Positions 35,282-43,486 of a DNA stretch of 64,000 nucleotides are shown in pieces (position 1 is the stretch's first letter; each line of letters begins with the position of its first letter). The stretch is from Streptomyces fungicidicus (lineage in GTDB: Bacteria > Actinomycetota > Actinomycetes > Streptomycetales > Streptomycetaceae). The stretch is taken from contig NZ_CP023407.1 of NCBI RefSeq assembly GCF_003665435.1, forward strand, positions 1,488,001 to 1,552,000. Reading direction: 5' to 3'. The notes beneath the pieces are model-generated. The model was not told where the DNA came from, ran no database searches, and saw only the letters and a program-made list of their open reading frames with translations. The translations under genes were made by a program, and so were the position numbers.

Positions 35282-36202
35282 GTGACCGGACGACTGATGC
35301 TCCTCGACACCGCTTCCCTGTATTTCCGCGCCTACTTCGGCGTCCCCGAGTCGGTCAGAGCGCCCGACGGCACACCGGTGAACGCCGTGCGCGGGCTGCT
35401 GGACTTCATCGACCGCCTGGTCAAGGACCACCGGCCGGACCAGCTGGTGGCCTGCATGGACGCCGACTGGCGGCCGGGGTGGCGGGTGGAGCTGATCCCC
35501 TCCTACAAGGCGCACCGCGTCGCCGAGGAGCGTGCGGCGGGCCCGGACGAGGAGGAGGTGCCGGACACGCTGTCGCCGCAGGTGCCGGTCATCGAGAGCG
35601 TGCTGGACGCGGTGGGCATCGCGCGCGTGGGGGTCGCCGGGTACGAGGCGGACGACGTGATCGGCACGTTCACCGCCCGGGCGGCGGGGCCGGTCGACAT
35701 CGTCACCGGCGACCGCGATCTGTACCAGCTGGTGGACGACGCGCGGGGGGTGCGGGTGCTGTATCCGCTGAAGGGCGTCGGCACGCTCCAGATCACCGAC
35801 GAGGCGGTGCTGCGCGAGAAGTATGGGGTGGACGGCAAGGGGTACGCGGACCTGGCACTGCTGCGCGGTGACCCGAGCGACGGCCTGCCGGGCGTGCCGG
35901 GCATCGGGGAGAAGACGGCGGCCAAGCTGCTGGCCGAGTTCGGCGACCTGGCCGGGATCCTGGCGGCCGTGGACGACCGGCAGGCCAAGCTCACCCCGTC
36001 GCAGCGGAAGCGCCTGGACGAGGCCCGGCCGTACCTCGCGGTCGCCCCGAAGGTCGTCCGGGTCGCGGACGACGTGCCGCTGCCGGACGTCGGCACGGCG
36101 CTGCCGCGCGAGCCGCGCGACCCGGCGGGAGTGGAGTCGCTCGGGGAGCGCTGGGGGCTGGGCGGTTCGCTGCAGCGGTTGCTGACGACGCTCTCGGTGT
36201 GA
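35282..36202 (+). CDS. 5'-3' exonuclease (Pol I-type FEN domain)
   Basis: A 306-residue stand-alone 5' nuclease, corresponding to the N-terminal domain of DNA polymerase I. The metal-binding acidic residues are in LMLLDTASLYFRAYF, MDADWRPGWR, YEADDVIGTF and IVTGDRDLYQLV. The helix-hairpin-helix GDPSDGLPGVPGIGEKTAAKLL binds DNA. It would remove flaps or 5' ends during repair or replication. The GTG at 35282 has no ribosome binding site and directly follows a RecA-NDp-like promoter, so it is probably leaderless and DNA-damage inducible; the last point is inference. Confidence 0.92.
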   Translation: MTGRLMLLDTASLYFRAYFGVPESVRAPDGTPVNAVRGLLDFIDRLVKDHRPDQLVACMDADWRPGWRVELIPSYKAHRVAEERAAGPDEEEVPDTLSPQVPVIESVLDAVGIARVGVAGYEADDVIGTFTARAAGPVDIVTGDRDLYQLVDDARGVRVLYPLKGVGTLQITDEAVLREKYGVDGKGYADLALLRGDPSDGLPGVPGIGEKTAAKLLAEFGDLAGILAAVDDRQAKLTPSQRKRLDEARPYLAVAPKVVRVADDVPLPDVGTALPREPRDPAGVESLGERWGLGGSLQRLLTTLSV

Positions 36203-36224
36203 TTCGCGGACCAGGACACAGGTG

Positions 36225-36243
36225 CTAACTTAGGCAACCCTAA
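36225..36243 (+). promoter_or_regulatory. Iron box (DmdR/IdeR-type operator)
   Basis: TTAGG-CAAC-CCTAA (36230-36243) reproduces the 3' two-thirds of the 19-bp actinobacterial iron box (TTAGGTTAGGCTAACCTAA). It lies 23 bp upstream of a siderophore-interacting protein gene, which supports iron-dependent repression. Confidence 0.75.
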
Positions 36244-36266
36244 CTGTGACATCTGGGAGGCTCCTC

Positions 36267-37115
36267 ATGGCAGAGCGACCGGCACGCGCTTCGCGCGCTC
36301 CGCACACCGCCGAGGTCGTCCGCACCGAGCGGCTGACCCCGCACATGCAGCGTGTCGTGCTCGGCGGTGAGGGGCTCTCCGACTTCTCGGCGGACACCTG
36401 CACCGATCACTACGTCAAGCTGCTGTTCCCGGTGCCCGGGGCGACGTATCCGGAGCCGTTCGATCTGCAGCGCGTCCGGGCGGAGCTGCCGCGCGCGCAG
36501 TGGCCGGTGACCCGGACGTACACGGTGCGCCACTGGGACGCCGCGCACCGCGAGCTGACGCTCGACTTCGTGGTCCACGGCGACGAGGGGCTGGCCGGTC
36601 CCTGGGCGGTGAACGTCCGGCCGGGCGAGGTCGTCCGGTTCATCGGGCCTGGCGGCGCCTACGCGCCCGATCCGGCCGCCGACTGGCATCTGCTCGCCGG
36701 TGACGAGAGCGCGCTGCCCGCTATCGCCCGGTCGCTGGAGGCGCTGCCGGCGGGGGCGCGGGCGTTCGCCTTCGTGGAGATCTCCGGTCCGGAGGAGGAG
36801 CAGAAGATCGACTCCGACGTGGAGGTCCGCTGGCTGCACCGGGGGGGCCGGCCGGTCGGGGAGGCTCTGGTGGAGGCGGTCCGGGGGCTCGCGTTCCCGG
36901 AGGGGCGGGTGCACGCTTTCGTGCACGGCGAGGCCCATTTCGTGAAGGAGCTGCGCGCTCTGCTGCGGGTCGAGCGCGGCATTCCGCGGGAGGACCTGTC
37001 GATCTCGGGGTACTGGCGGCTCGGCCACAACGAGGACGGCTGGCAGGCCTCCAAGCAGGACTGGAACGCACGGGTCGAGGCGGAGCAGGAAGGCGCGGGG
37101 GCCGCCTCGTCCTGA
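36267..37115 (+). CDS. Siderophore-interacting protein (NAD(P)H-dependent ferric-siderophore reductase)
   Basis: A 282-residue ViuB/SIP-family flavoprotein. The FAD-binding barrel has the RxYTVR motif (VTRTYTVRHWD) and GPWAVNVRPGEVVRFIGPGG, and the C-terminal NAD(P)-binding domain has LLAGDESALPAIARSLE and the tail ISGYWRLGHNEDGWQ. It reduces Fe(III) from imported siderophores in the cytoplasm. The ATG at 36267 has GGGAGG 6 nt upstream; a GTG at 36246 is in frame but lies within the regulatory region. An iron box sits directly upstream, so expression should rise under iron limitation. It is downstream of, and probably independent from, the exonuclease gene. Confidence 0.9.
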   Translation: MAERPARASRAPHTAEVVRTERLTPHMQRVVLGGEGLSDFSADTCTDHYVKLLFPVPGATYPEPFDLQRVRAELPRAQWPVTRTYTVRHWDAAHRELTLDFVVHGDEGLAGPWAVNVRPGEVVRFIGPGGAYAPDPAADWHLLAGDESALPAIARSLEALPAGARAFAFVEISGPEEEQKIDSDVEVRWLHRGGRPVGEALVEAVRGLAFPEGRVHAFVHGEAHFVKELRALLRVERGIPREDLSISGYWRLGHNEDGWQASKQDWNARVEAEQEGAGAASS

Positions 37116-37120
37116 GCCGC

Positions 37121-37530
37121 GGTGGGTGGGTGGGGCGGGGCCGGGTCGGGGGTGGCCGTCCTCGGACTGGCGCGACTGCCCCCGCTGGAATACGTCGGAG
37201 GCGCGGACGCGCCAGCCACTGCGGGCGACCACCCCCGCCCCGTCCCCTCCCCGCCGTCGGCAGCAATCCCCCGAACCCACCGCTCCCGCCATCTCCGCCG
37301 CCTCCGCAGACACCCGCCACACCAGCCCGTCTCCGCAGGCACCACACCCGCCGCTCCCCGCGGCCATCCGCCGCACCCGCCGCTCCCCGCGGCCATCCGC
37401 CGCTCTCCGCGGCTACCCGCCGCACCCGCCGCACTCCGCGGGCAGTCGTGCCGCAGGGCGGCACGGGTGGGCGCGACGGCGCCCCGTGAGCGCCGGGCTG
37501 CGCAACACCCCCCGGCCCACCCCACCGCCG
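37121..37530. repeat. GC-rich intergenic element, copy A
   Basis: A non-coding element beginning 6 bp after the siderophore-reductase stop. Its first 130 bp and last 100 bp match the reverse complement of 57122-57598, including a 43-bp identical run (37200-37242 with 57502-57460). Between them is a C-rich, weakly repetitive CCGCNGCTCCCCGCGGCCAT-like stretch. The right end has a hairpin, GTGCCGC-AGG-GCGGCAC. The gap from 37531 to 37726 is GC-rich and shows nothing else except a CATGAT -10-like hexamer before the next gene. Confidence 0.8.
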
Positions 37531-37726
37531 GGTACCGGTGCGGCGCCGGGCCACGCGGACCCGCCCCGGGCAACCGGCGGACCCGGGACCGAGTCACCAC
37601 CCCGCCGGTGCGCCCAGCACAGCAGCACCGCCACGTCCGCCGGACGAGGGAACCCCACGCCGTCCCCACGGGCACCACGGCGTGGCGGGCGCAAAGCCCC
37701 ACCGCACTCCCCCATGATCCGGCCGC

Positions 37727-38020
37727 GTGGCACACACCTTCGACGAACTCGTGGCCAAACAGCGCGCCGCCGACGAGGCACACGCGCGAGTACGGCAACT
37801 GCGAGACACCTACGGCGCCCCCACCAGGACCAAGTGGAGCGAGCACCAGACCACCACCTGGGAGACCGCCCGGCGCGCCTGGCGGGACCTCGCCCGCGAC
37901 GTCCGCCTCGCGGTCACCGAGTACGCCCGGACCGAGGGCAGACCGCTCCTCGAGATCGAGGCGGAGGTGAGACGCGCGGCGGAGGCCGGACCCGACGAGC
38001 GGGGCGGCGACCAGGGCTGA
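37727..38020 (+). CDS. Small helical protein of unknown function
   Basis: A 97-residue hydrophilic protein I do not recognise. It is rich in Ala, Arg and Glu and predicted to be almost entirely helical (DELVAKQRAADEAHARVRQLRD, TARRAWRDLARDVRLAVTEYAR), possibly a coiled coil. Codon use is typical for Streptomyces, which supports a real gene. The GTG at 37727 has no ribosome binding site but follows a CATGAT hexamer by 8 nt, consistent with a leaderless message. It ends 22 bp before the pseudouridine synthase gene on the same strand. Confidence 0.7.
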   Translation: MAHTFDELVAKQRAADEAHARVRQLRDTYGAPTRTKWSEHQTTTWETARRAWRDLARDVRLAVTEYARTEGRPLLEIEAEVRRAAEAGPDERGGDQG

Positions 38021-38042
38021 GCGGCCCGTACCCTTGCCCGGT

Positions 38043-38993
38043 GTGAGACGCAGACGGCCCCTTCCGCCCTCTCCCCTGCCACAGCGCGACGGAGTGGACC
38101 CGGTACGGGTGCGGCTGCCCGCCGGCGGGCAGGGGGCCACCGTGCGGGACCACCTGGTGCTGCGGCTCTCGGCCGGCCCCGGCGTCGTGGACGGCATGTT
38201 CGCCGAGGGGCTGATCGTCGGGGCGGACGGCCGGGCCGTACCGGCGGAGACACCGTACGAGCCCGGAATGTTCGTGTGGTTCCACCGGGAGCTGCCGACC
38301 GAGGTCCCGGTGCCGTTCCCGCTGGAGGTGGTCCACCGGGACGAGCACATCGTCGTGGCCGACAAGCCGCACTTCCTGGCCACCACCCCGCGCGGCAGCC
38401 ATGTCACCCAGACCGCGCTCGCCCGGCTCCGCCGGGAGCTGGACATCCCGGAGCTCGGCGCCGCGCACCGGCTGGACCGGCTCACCGCGGGTCTGGTCCT
38501 GTTCACGGTGCGGCCCGGGGAGCGCGGCGCGTACCAGACGCTGTTCCGCGACCGGCTGGTGCGCAAGGAGTACGAGGCCGTCGCCCCGTACGACCCGGAG
38601 CTGGTCCTGCCCCGGACCATGCGCAGCAGGATCGTGAAGGAGCGCGGGGTGCTGACCGCACGGGAGGTCGAGGGCGAGCCGAACGCGCTGACCCGTGTGG
38701 AGATCGCTGAGCGCCGCTCGGACGGTCTCGCCCGGTACCGGCTGGTGCCGGGCACCGGGCAGACCCATCAGCTGCGGGTGCACATGAACAGCCTGGGCGT
38801 GCCGATCCTGGGCGATCCGCTGTATCCCAAGGTGACCGGGCCCGGTCCAGCCGGTGACTTCCGGCGTCCGCTGCAACTGCTCGCGCGGACACTGGAGTTC
38901 ACCGACCCGGTGACGGGAGCGGAGCACCGGTTCAGCAGCGGGCGGGCGCTCGCGGCCTGGGCGTCATACGAGGACTGGGCCGCCGGTCAGTAG
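38043..38993 (+). CDS. RluA-family pseudouridine synthase
   Basis: A 316-residue enzyme. The catalytic Asp lies in the HRLDRLTAGLVLF motif, with YKTLF-type RDRLVRKEYEAVAPYD and the C-terminal GQTHQLRVHMNSLGVPILGDPLY segment typical of RluA/RluC/TruC-like synthases. An N-terminal S4-like region is not clearly present. It isomerises uridine in rRNA or tRNA; the site is not predictable. The GTG at 38043 lies 8 nt after TACCCT, again a leaderless arrangement. Its last 7 bp overlap the convergent P450 gene. Confidence 0.9.
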   Translation: MRRRRPLPPSPLPQRDGVDPVRVRLPAGGQGATVRDHLVLRLSAGPGVVDGMFAEGLIVGADGRAVPAETPYEPGMFVWFHRELPTEVPVPFPLEVVHRDEHIVVADKPHFLATTPRGSHVTQTALARLRRELDIPELGAAHRLDRLTAGLVLFTVRPGERGAYQTLFRDRLVRKEYEAVAPYDPELVLPRTMRSRIVKERGVLTAREVEGEPNALTRVEIAERRSDGLARYRLVPGTGQTHQLRVHMNSLGVPILGDPLYPKVTGPGPAGDFRRPLQLLARTLEFTDPVTGAEHRFSSGRALAAWASYEDWAAGQ

Positions 38994-40441
38994 CCGCGCC
39001 ACCAGCGCAGGAAGCGCTGCCAGGCGTTGAGCGGCGGGGCGGGTTCCGTCACCGGTGGGGGCGCCGGCACCGGCTGCACGGGCGGGGGCGTGGGGTTCGG
39101 CGGGGCAGTGTGCCGGTTCCGGCGCGGTGAGGCGTCGTTCTCGTGGCTGGGCTTCTGGAGGACGTCCTGCTGCGGGCGGGGCCTGAAGTGGACGGGAAGC
39201 CTCACGAGATGCCGGGAGGCGATGGACTCGGTGAAGGTCAACTCGTCCTCGCTGATGCTCAGTTCCACGTCGGGCAGCCGCATGAGCAGGGCGTCGACGC
39301 CGACTTCGGCCATGGTGCGGCCGATGTCCTGGCCGGGGCACTCGTGCGGGCCGCCGCCGAAGGCGAGGTGGGAGCGGTTGCCCCGCATGTCGGCGGCCGG
39401 GTCGGGGCGCACGCGCGGGTCGACGTTGGCCGGGGCGGGCGCGAACAGCAGCCCGTCGCCCTTGCGGATGCGCCGGCCGCCGAGCTCCGTCTCCTGCTTG
39501 GCGAAGTAGGCGAAGATGGTGCTGAACGGCGGCTCGTCCCAGAGCAGTTGCTCCACCGCCTGGGGCACGGTCATCTGGCCGCCGTTGAGCTGGGAGCGGA
39601 AGCGCGGGTCGACCAGCACCTGGCGCAGCACATTGGCGAGGAGGTTGGCGGTGGCCTCGTAGGAGGCGATCAGCACCACTCTGAGGTGCTGGCTGACCTC
39701 GTCGTCGGTCAGCCCGGCCGGGTGTGCGACGAGGTGGCCGGCGAAGTCGTTGCCCGGCTCGGCCCGGCGGCGCGCGGTGAGGCGCTCCAGGGCCCCCATG
39801 ACGTAGGCGTTGCTGGCGATGGCCGTCTCGGTGCCCCTGATCATGTCGCGGGCGGCCTCGACCATCCGGTCGTTGTACTCGTCGGGCATGCCGAGGACGT
39901 GGCACATCACGGCCATCGGCAGGTGCTCGGCGTACTGGCCCACCAGGTCGGCCTCGCCCGCCTCGCAGAACCGGTTGACGACGCGCTGGACGCTGCGGTT
40001 GACGTGCCGGCGCAGGCTCCGGAAGTCGGTGGCCGCGACGGCGGCGTCGATCGCGCCGCGCAGCCGCCGGTGCTCGTCGCCCTCGGCATGGGCGCACATC
40101 GGCTGCCAGGCGATGTGCGGCATCAGCGGATGGTCGGGCTTGACCAGGCCCTCCTCGAGCGCGGACCAGATGCGGCTGTCCTTGCAGAACCGCGCGGGGC
40201 TGCGCACCAGTTGCTGGCTCTCGGCGTGGCCGAGCACCACCCACAGCGGCACGTCGTCGTGGATCAGCACGGGGGCCACCGGTCCGTACTCGGCCCGCAG
40301 TTCCTCGTAGAGCTTCTTCAGGTCCCCGGACTCGTGCAGCCGGCTCGGCCCGCCGGGGCCCGTACGGTGCGCGGGGCAGCCGGGGGGCGGGCCGGTCCGG
40401 GGGGCGTCCGTGCCGGTCGGGGCGTTCGGTTCAGGGGTCAC
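38987..40441 (-). CDS. rarE: Conservon cytochrome P450 lacking the ExxR motif (CYP157-like)
   Basis: A 484-residue P450 at the end of the rarA-E conservon. The haem-binding loop is intact (FGGGPHECPGQD, with Cys as thiolate ligand). The I-helix reads VVLIASYEATANL instead of AGxxTT. The K-helix, normally ExxR, reads EQLLWDEP: at the ExxR position the sequence is QLLW. This feature is known for the CYP157 family of S. coelicolor conservons. The C-terminal 60 residues are a Pro-rich tail ending WQRFLRWWRGY, outside the P450 fold. It is 22 bp downstream of the GTPase gene and cotranscribed with it. Substrate unknown; it may work with the conservon proteins at the membrane. Confidence 0.9.
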   Translation of the reverse strand: MTPEPNAPTGTDAPRTGPPPGCPAHRTGPGGPSRLHESGDLKKLYEELRAEYGPVAPVLIHDDVPLWVVLGHAESQQLVRSPARFCKDSRIWSALEEGLVKPDHPLMPHIAWQPMCAHAEGDEHRRLRGAIDAAVAATDFRSLRRHVNRSVQRVVNRFCEAGEADLVGQYAEHLPMAVMCHVLGMPDEYNDRMVEAARDMIRGTETAIASNAYVMGALERLTARRRAEPGNDFAGHLVAHPAGLTDDEVSQHLRVVLIASYEATANLLANVLRQVLVDPRFRSQLNGGQMTVPQAVEQLLWDEPPFSTIFAYFAKQETELGGRRIRKGDGLLFAPAPANVDPRVRPDPAADMRGNRSHLAFGGGPHECPGQDIGRTMAEVGVDALLMRLPDVELSISEDELTFTESIASRHLVRLPVHFRPRPQQDVLQKPSHENDASPRRNRHTAPPNPTPPPVQPVPAPPPVTEPAPPLNAWQRFLRWWRGY

Positions 40442-40463
40442 AGTGGTCGCTCCGGGGAGGTGG

Positions 40464-41084
40464 TCAGGCGGTCGGGCCCGTCAGGGCGAGCGAATGCAGG
40501 AAGCGCGTCAGCGTCATCAGGACGTCACGGCTGGAGGCGCGGCGCCGCACATCGCACTCGAGGATCGGGACCCGCTCGGAGAGGTCGAGGGCGCCGCGCA
40601 GTTCGGCGACGGGGTGGCGCGGGGCGTCCGGGAAGGAGTTGACCGCGACGACGAACGGCACACCGCGCTCCTCCAGCCTCCCCATGACGTCGAAGCTGAC
40701 TTCGAGGCGGCGGGTGTCGACCAGGACGACCGCGCCGAGCGCCCCCTCGAACAGCCCGTTCCACAGGAACCAGAAGCGCTCCTGGCCGGGGGTGCCGAAC
40801 AGGTACAGCACCAGCTGGTCCGTGATCCTGATGCGGCCGAAGTCCATGGCGACCGTGGTGGCCGTCTTGGACGCGGAGCCGAAGTCGTCGTCGACCCCGA
40901 TGCCGGCCTGGGTCATGGTCTCCTCGGTGGTCAGCGGTCTGATCTCGCTGACCGAGCCGACCATGGTCGTCTTGCCGACCCCGAATCCGCCCACGATCAC
41001 GATCTTCACCGCGGCCTGCGCCGTGTGCGGCAACTGGTCCTCGGCACGGGGGCCGGGGATGGTCTCAGAGCCTTTGAAGTCCAT
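40464..41084 (-). CDS. rarD: Conservon GTP-binding protein (CvnD)
   Basis: A 206-residue small GTPase-like protein. It has the P-loop GGFGVGKTTMVGSV (about 32-45), a switch/G3 region in LYLFGTPGQERFWF, and VVAVNSFPD as the G4-like specificity segment. CvnD proteins form a eukaryote-like G-protein module with CvnA, B and C at the membrane. In S. coelicolor the rar (cvn9) locus represses aerial growth. It overlaps the 3' end of rarC by 20 bp and precedes the P450 gene. Confidence 0.93.
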   Translation of the reverse strand: MDFKGSETIPGPRAEDQLPHTAQAAVKIVIVGGFGVGKTTMVGSVSEIRPLTTEETMTQAGIGVDDDFGSASKTATTVAMDFGRIRITDQLVLYLFGTPGQERFWFLWNGLFEGALGAVVLVDTRRLEVSFDVMGRLEERGVPFVVAVNSFPDAPRHPVAELRGALDLSERVPILECDVRRRASSRDVLMTLTRFLHSLALTGPTA

Positions 41085-41475
41085 GCATCACCGCTTCGAG
41101 AAGGGAACGGTCGGGCAGCGCCGTGCGGACGATCGAGGAGCGCGCCTGGACCAGTTCCGCCGTCAGCAACTCGGTGAGCAGCGCGGTCACCGCACTGAAC
41201 GGCAGGCTGAGATAGGCCGACAGTTCGGCCACGGACAGGGGGGCGGCACAGAGCCGGAGCAGTGCCGCCTGCTCGGGGGTGGCGGACGGCGGGGGGTCCG
41301 GGGAGCGGGCCACGATCAGGGTGACGAGGTCGAGGTCCGCCCGCGCGCCGTCGGGTCCGGCGACCACGTACAGCCGCTCCGGGTTGCCGCCCGTGCCCTC
41401 CTTCCCGGCCGGTCCGGCCGGTCGCGGCGGGGTGTCGTTCCGGGGGGAGCGCCTCCGGCGTCGCGGAGGAGTCAT
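41065..41475 (-). CDS. rarC: Conservon DUF742 protein (CvnC)
   Basis: A 136-residue DUF742 protein. A basic, Pro-rich N-terminus is followed by RLYVVAGPDGARADLDLVTLIV and a winged-helix-like region (CAAPLSVAELSAYLSLPFSAVTALLTELLTAELV). CvnC members are thought to connect the Roadblock protein and the GTPase. Start and stop overlap both neighbours (4 bp with rarB, 20 bp with rarD), indicating tight translational coupling. Confidence 0.92.
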   Translation of the reverse strand: MTPPRRRRRSPRNDTPPRPAGPAGKEGTGGNPERLYVVAGPDGARADLDLVTLIVARSPDPPPSATPEQAALLRLCAAPLSVAELSAYLSLPFSAVTALLTELLTAELVQARSSIVRTALPDRSLLEAVMHGLQRL

Positions 41476-41879
41476 ACGGTCTGCCCGTTCCGTCGGGGCG
41501 GACTGGTCAGATGGGCGCCGATGCGGACGACGAGGTCGCGCATCATGCCGCCCATGCGGCCGGGTTCGCAGGTCATGTCGGAGAGCACCGCGAGGTAGGC
41601 GTTGGCGCCGGCCGCCATCAGATAGAAGTAGCCCCCGTTGATCTCGATCAGCACCATCTTCATCTCGCCGTCGCCGTGCGGGAGTTCCTGGGCGACGGCC
41701 CCGGCGAGGCTCTGGACGCCCGCGCAGGCGGCGGCGACCCGGTCCGCGGCGTCCGGCTCGCCGCCGTAACGGGCGATGCGCAGGCCGTCGGCGGAGAGCA
41801 CCACGATCATCTCCACGCCGGGTACGCCGTCGGCGAGTTCCTTGAGCATCCAGTCGAAGTTGGCGCGTTGCCGGATCAC
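41472..41879 (-). CDS. rarB: Conservon Roadblock/LC7-domain protein (CvnB)
   Basis: A 135-residue Roadblock/LC7 protein (MLKELADGVPGVEMIVVLSADGLRIA, INGGYFYLMAAGANAYLAVLSD), the usual partner that regulates small GTPases. The GTG at 41879 overlaps the rarA stop by 4 bp (GTGA), and its own stop overlaps the rarC ATG. It is the second gene of the operon. Confidence 0.93.
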   Translation of the reverse strand: MIRQRANFDWMLKELADGVPGVEMIVVLSADGLRIARYGGEPDAADRVAAACAGVQSLAGAVAQELPHGDGEMKMVLIEINGGYFYLMAAGANAYLAVLSDMTCEPGRMGGMMRDLVVRIGAHLTSPPRRNGQTV

Positions 41880-43486
41880 TTGAGGTTCCCCTCGTCGTCG
41901 GCCTCGGTGCGGGCCGGTTCGTTGATGAGATGCAGGTAGGCGGTCGGGTTCCGGGTGAAGTCGGTGGGGTGGACGCCCGGGTCGAGGTCCTTCTTCAGTC
42001 CCTCCCAGAAGGCGTCGACCCACAGCCCGGGTTCGCGGTCGTCCCGCTTCTTCTCCTCGGGCCGGGGCGTGGCCCAGATGTCGTGGTACTCCTCGCCCCG
42101 CTCCCTGGCCTCCCGCTCGGCCCGCTCGGCGGCCGCCTGCTCGGCGTACCGCTGTTCCAGCGGGGTCTTCACCCGGCTGCGGCGTTGTGGCAGCCCGCCC
42201 GCGGTCCACTCGGTGACCTCGGGGGCGTCGTCCTCGGCGGAGACGGTGTCGGGCAGGCGGGGGCTGGTGGGGCGACGCCTCTTGGGGGCGCGCTCCGGGC
42301 CCGGGAGGGCGTCGACCGGGCGGGGCACGGAGGTCGCCCCGATGCCGTGGGCGAGGCCGACGCCGGGCTCGTCGGTGAGCATCTCGCTGGGCACGACGAG
42401 GACGGCGCGGACGCCGCCGTAGGCGGAGGCGCGCAGCGAGACCCGCATGTCGAACGCGGTGCAGAGCCGGCCCACGACGGCGAGGCCGAGGCGGGGGTTC
42501 TCCCCGATCTCCTGGAGGTCGGAGCCCTTCTGGGCCTGTTCGAGGAGGCCCTCGATCCGGGCGCGGGCCTGTTCGTCGAGGCTGACGCCGGCGTCCTCGA
42601 TCTCGATGGCGACGCCGGTCTGCACCTCCGTGGCGGTGACGCTCACCTTGCTGGTCGGCGGCGAGTAGCGGGTGCCGTTGTCGAGGATCTCGGCGGCGGC
42701 GTGGATGACCGGCTCGACGTAGATGCCCTTGATGTTGACCTTGGCGATCGACTTCAGGTCGATGCGGCGGTACTCGAGGATGCGGGACATGGCGCCGCGC
42801 AGCACGCTGTAGAGCGCGACGGGCATGGGCCACTGGCGGCCGGGGCGGCCGCCGCCGAGGACGGAGATGGAGTCGGCGAGGCGGCCGATCAGCGCGGTGC
42901 CGTGGTCGATGCGCAGCAGGTCGTCGAAGACCTCCGGGTTGCGGCCGTGGTCCTCCTCCATCTCGCGCAGCTCGATGGCCTGCTGGTGGACGATCGCCTG
43001 GACGCGTCGGGCGATGCTGACGAAGGAGCGCTGGGAGGAGTCGCGCAGGTTCTCCTCGTCGTCGATGATCTTCAGCATCGTCCGCAGCATGCGGAGCTGG
43101 TACGCGGGCAGGTCGTGCCAGTCCGGGTCGAGCCGGGGCAGGTCGCGGAGCACCTCGTCGGGTTCGTTCCCGTTGTGCAGGTGGTCCAGGGCCGCGGGGA
43201 CGACCTGGTCGACGAACCGGTCCGTCTCCGTGTCGTGGGCGGCGATCCGGGCCTCCAGATACGCACGGTGACGGTCGTGCCCGGCCCGGGCCTCGCACAG
43301 TACGCGGCCGCGGCGCACCGCCTCGGCGGCGGTGGCGGTCACCAGCAGGGTCGCGACCGCTCCGCACACGCCGACGGCGGTCCGGGCGGGCTCCGTCACC
43401 AGGGCGACGGCGGCCCCGGTCGCCGCGGCCATCACTATGGCCGGCAGCAACAGCACACGTGCATAGGGAAGTTGGACACTCGCCAT
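41876..43486 (-). CDS. rarA: Conservon sensor histidine kinase-like membrane protein (CvnA)
   Basis: A 536-residue protein and the first gene of the conservon. Two transmembrane helices (about 10-30 and 37-60) are followed by a helical region and an HATPase-type domain (VEPVIHAAAEILDNGTRYSPPT as N box, IEIEDAGVSLDE, LGLAVVGRLCTAFDM). No clear phospho-acceptor His motif is seen, which is typical of CvnA proteins. The C-terminal 150 residues are charged and disordered (REARERGEEYHDIWATPRPEEKKRDDREPG). The start at 43486 (MASVQLPYARVLL) places the first helix correctly; a longer in-frame form to 43561 is less likely. Confidence 0.9.
   Translation of the reverse strand: MASVQLPYARVLLLPAIVMAAATGAAVALVTEPARTAVGVCGAVATLLVTATAAEAVRRGRVLCEARAGHDRHRAYLEARIAAHDTETDRFVDQVVPAALDHLHNGNEPDEVLRDLPRLDPDWHDLPAYQLRMLRTMLKIIDDEENLRDSSQRSFVSIARRVQAIVHQQAIELREMEEDHGRNPEVFDDLLRIDHGTALIGRLADSISVLGGGRPGRQWPMPVALYSVLRGAMSRILEYRRIDLKSIAKVNIKGIYVEPVIHAAAEILDNGTRYSPPTSKVSVTATEVQTGVAIEIEDAGVSLDEQARARIEGLLEQAQKGSDLQEIGENPRLGLAVVGRLCTAFDMRVSLRASAYGGVRAVLVVPSEMLTDEPGVGLAHGIGATSVPRPVDALPGPERAPKRRRPTSPRLPDTVSAEDDAPEVTEWTAGGLPQRRSRVKTPLEQRYAEQAAAERAEREARERGEEYHDIWATPRPEEKKRDDREPGLWVDAFWEGLKKDLDPGVHPTDFTRNPTAYLHLINEPARTEADDEGNLK

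Noticed and set aside
37130..37489. Protein-coding gene within copy A (similar frames exist in copy B)
   Set aside because: The frame similarity only reflects DNA identity of the repeat; composition is Pro/Arg/Ala-biased and there is no ribosome binding site.
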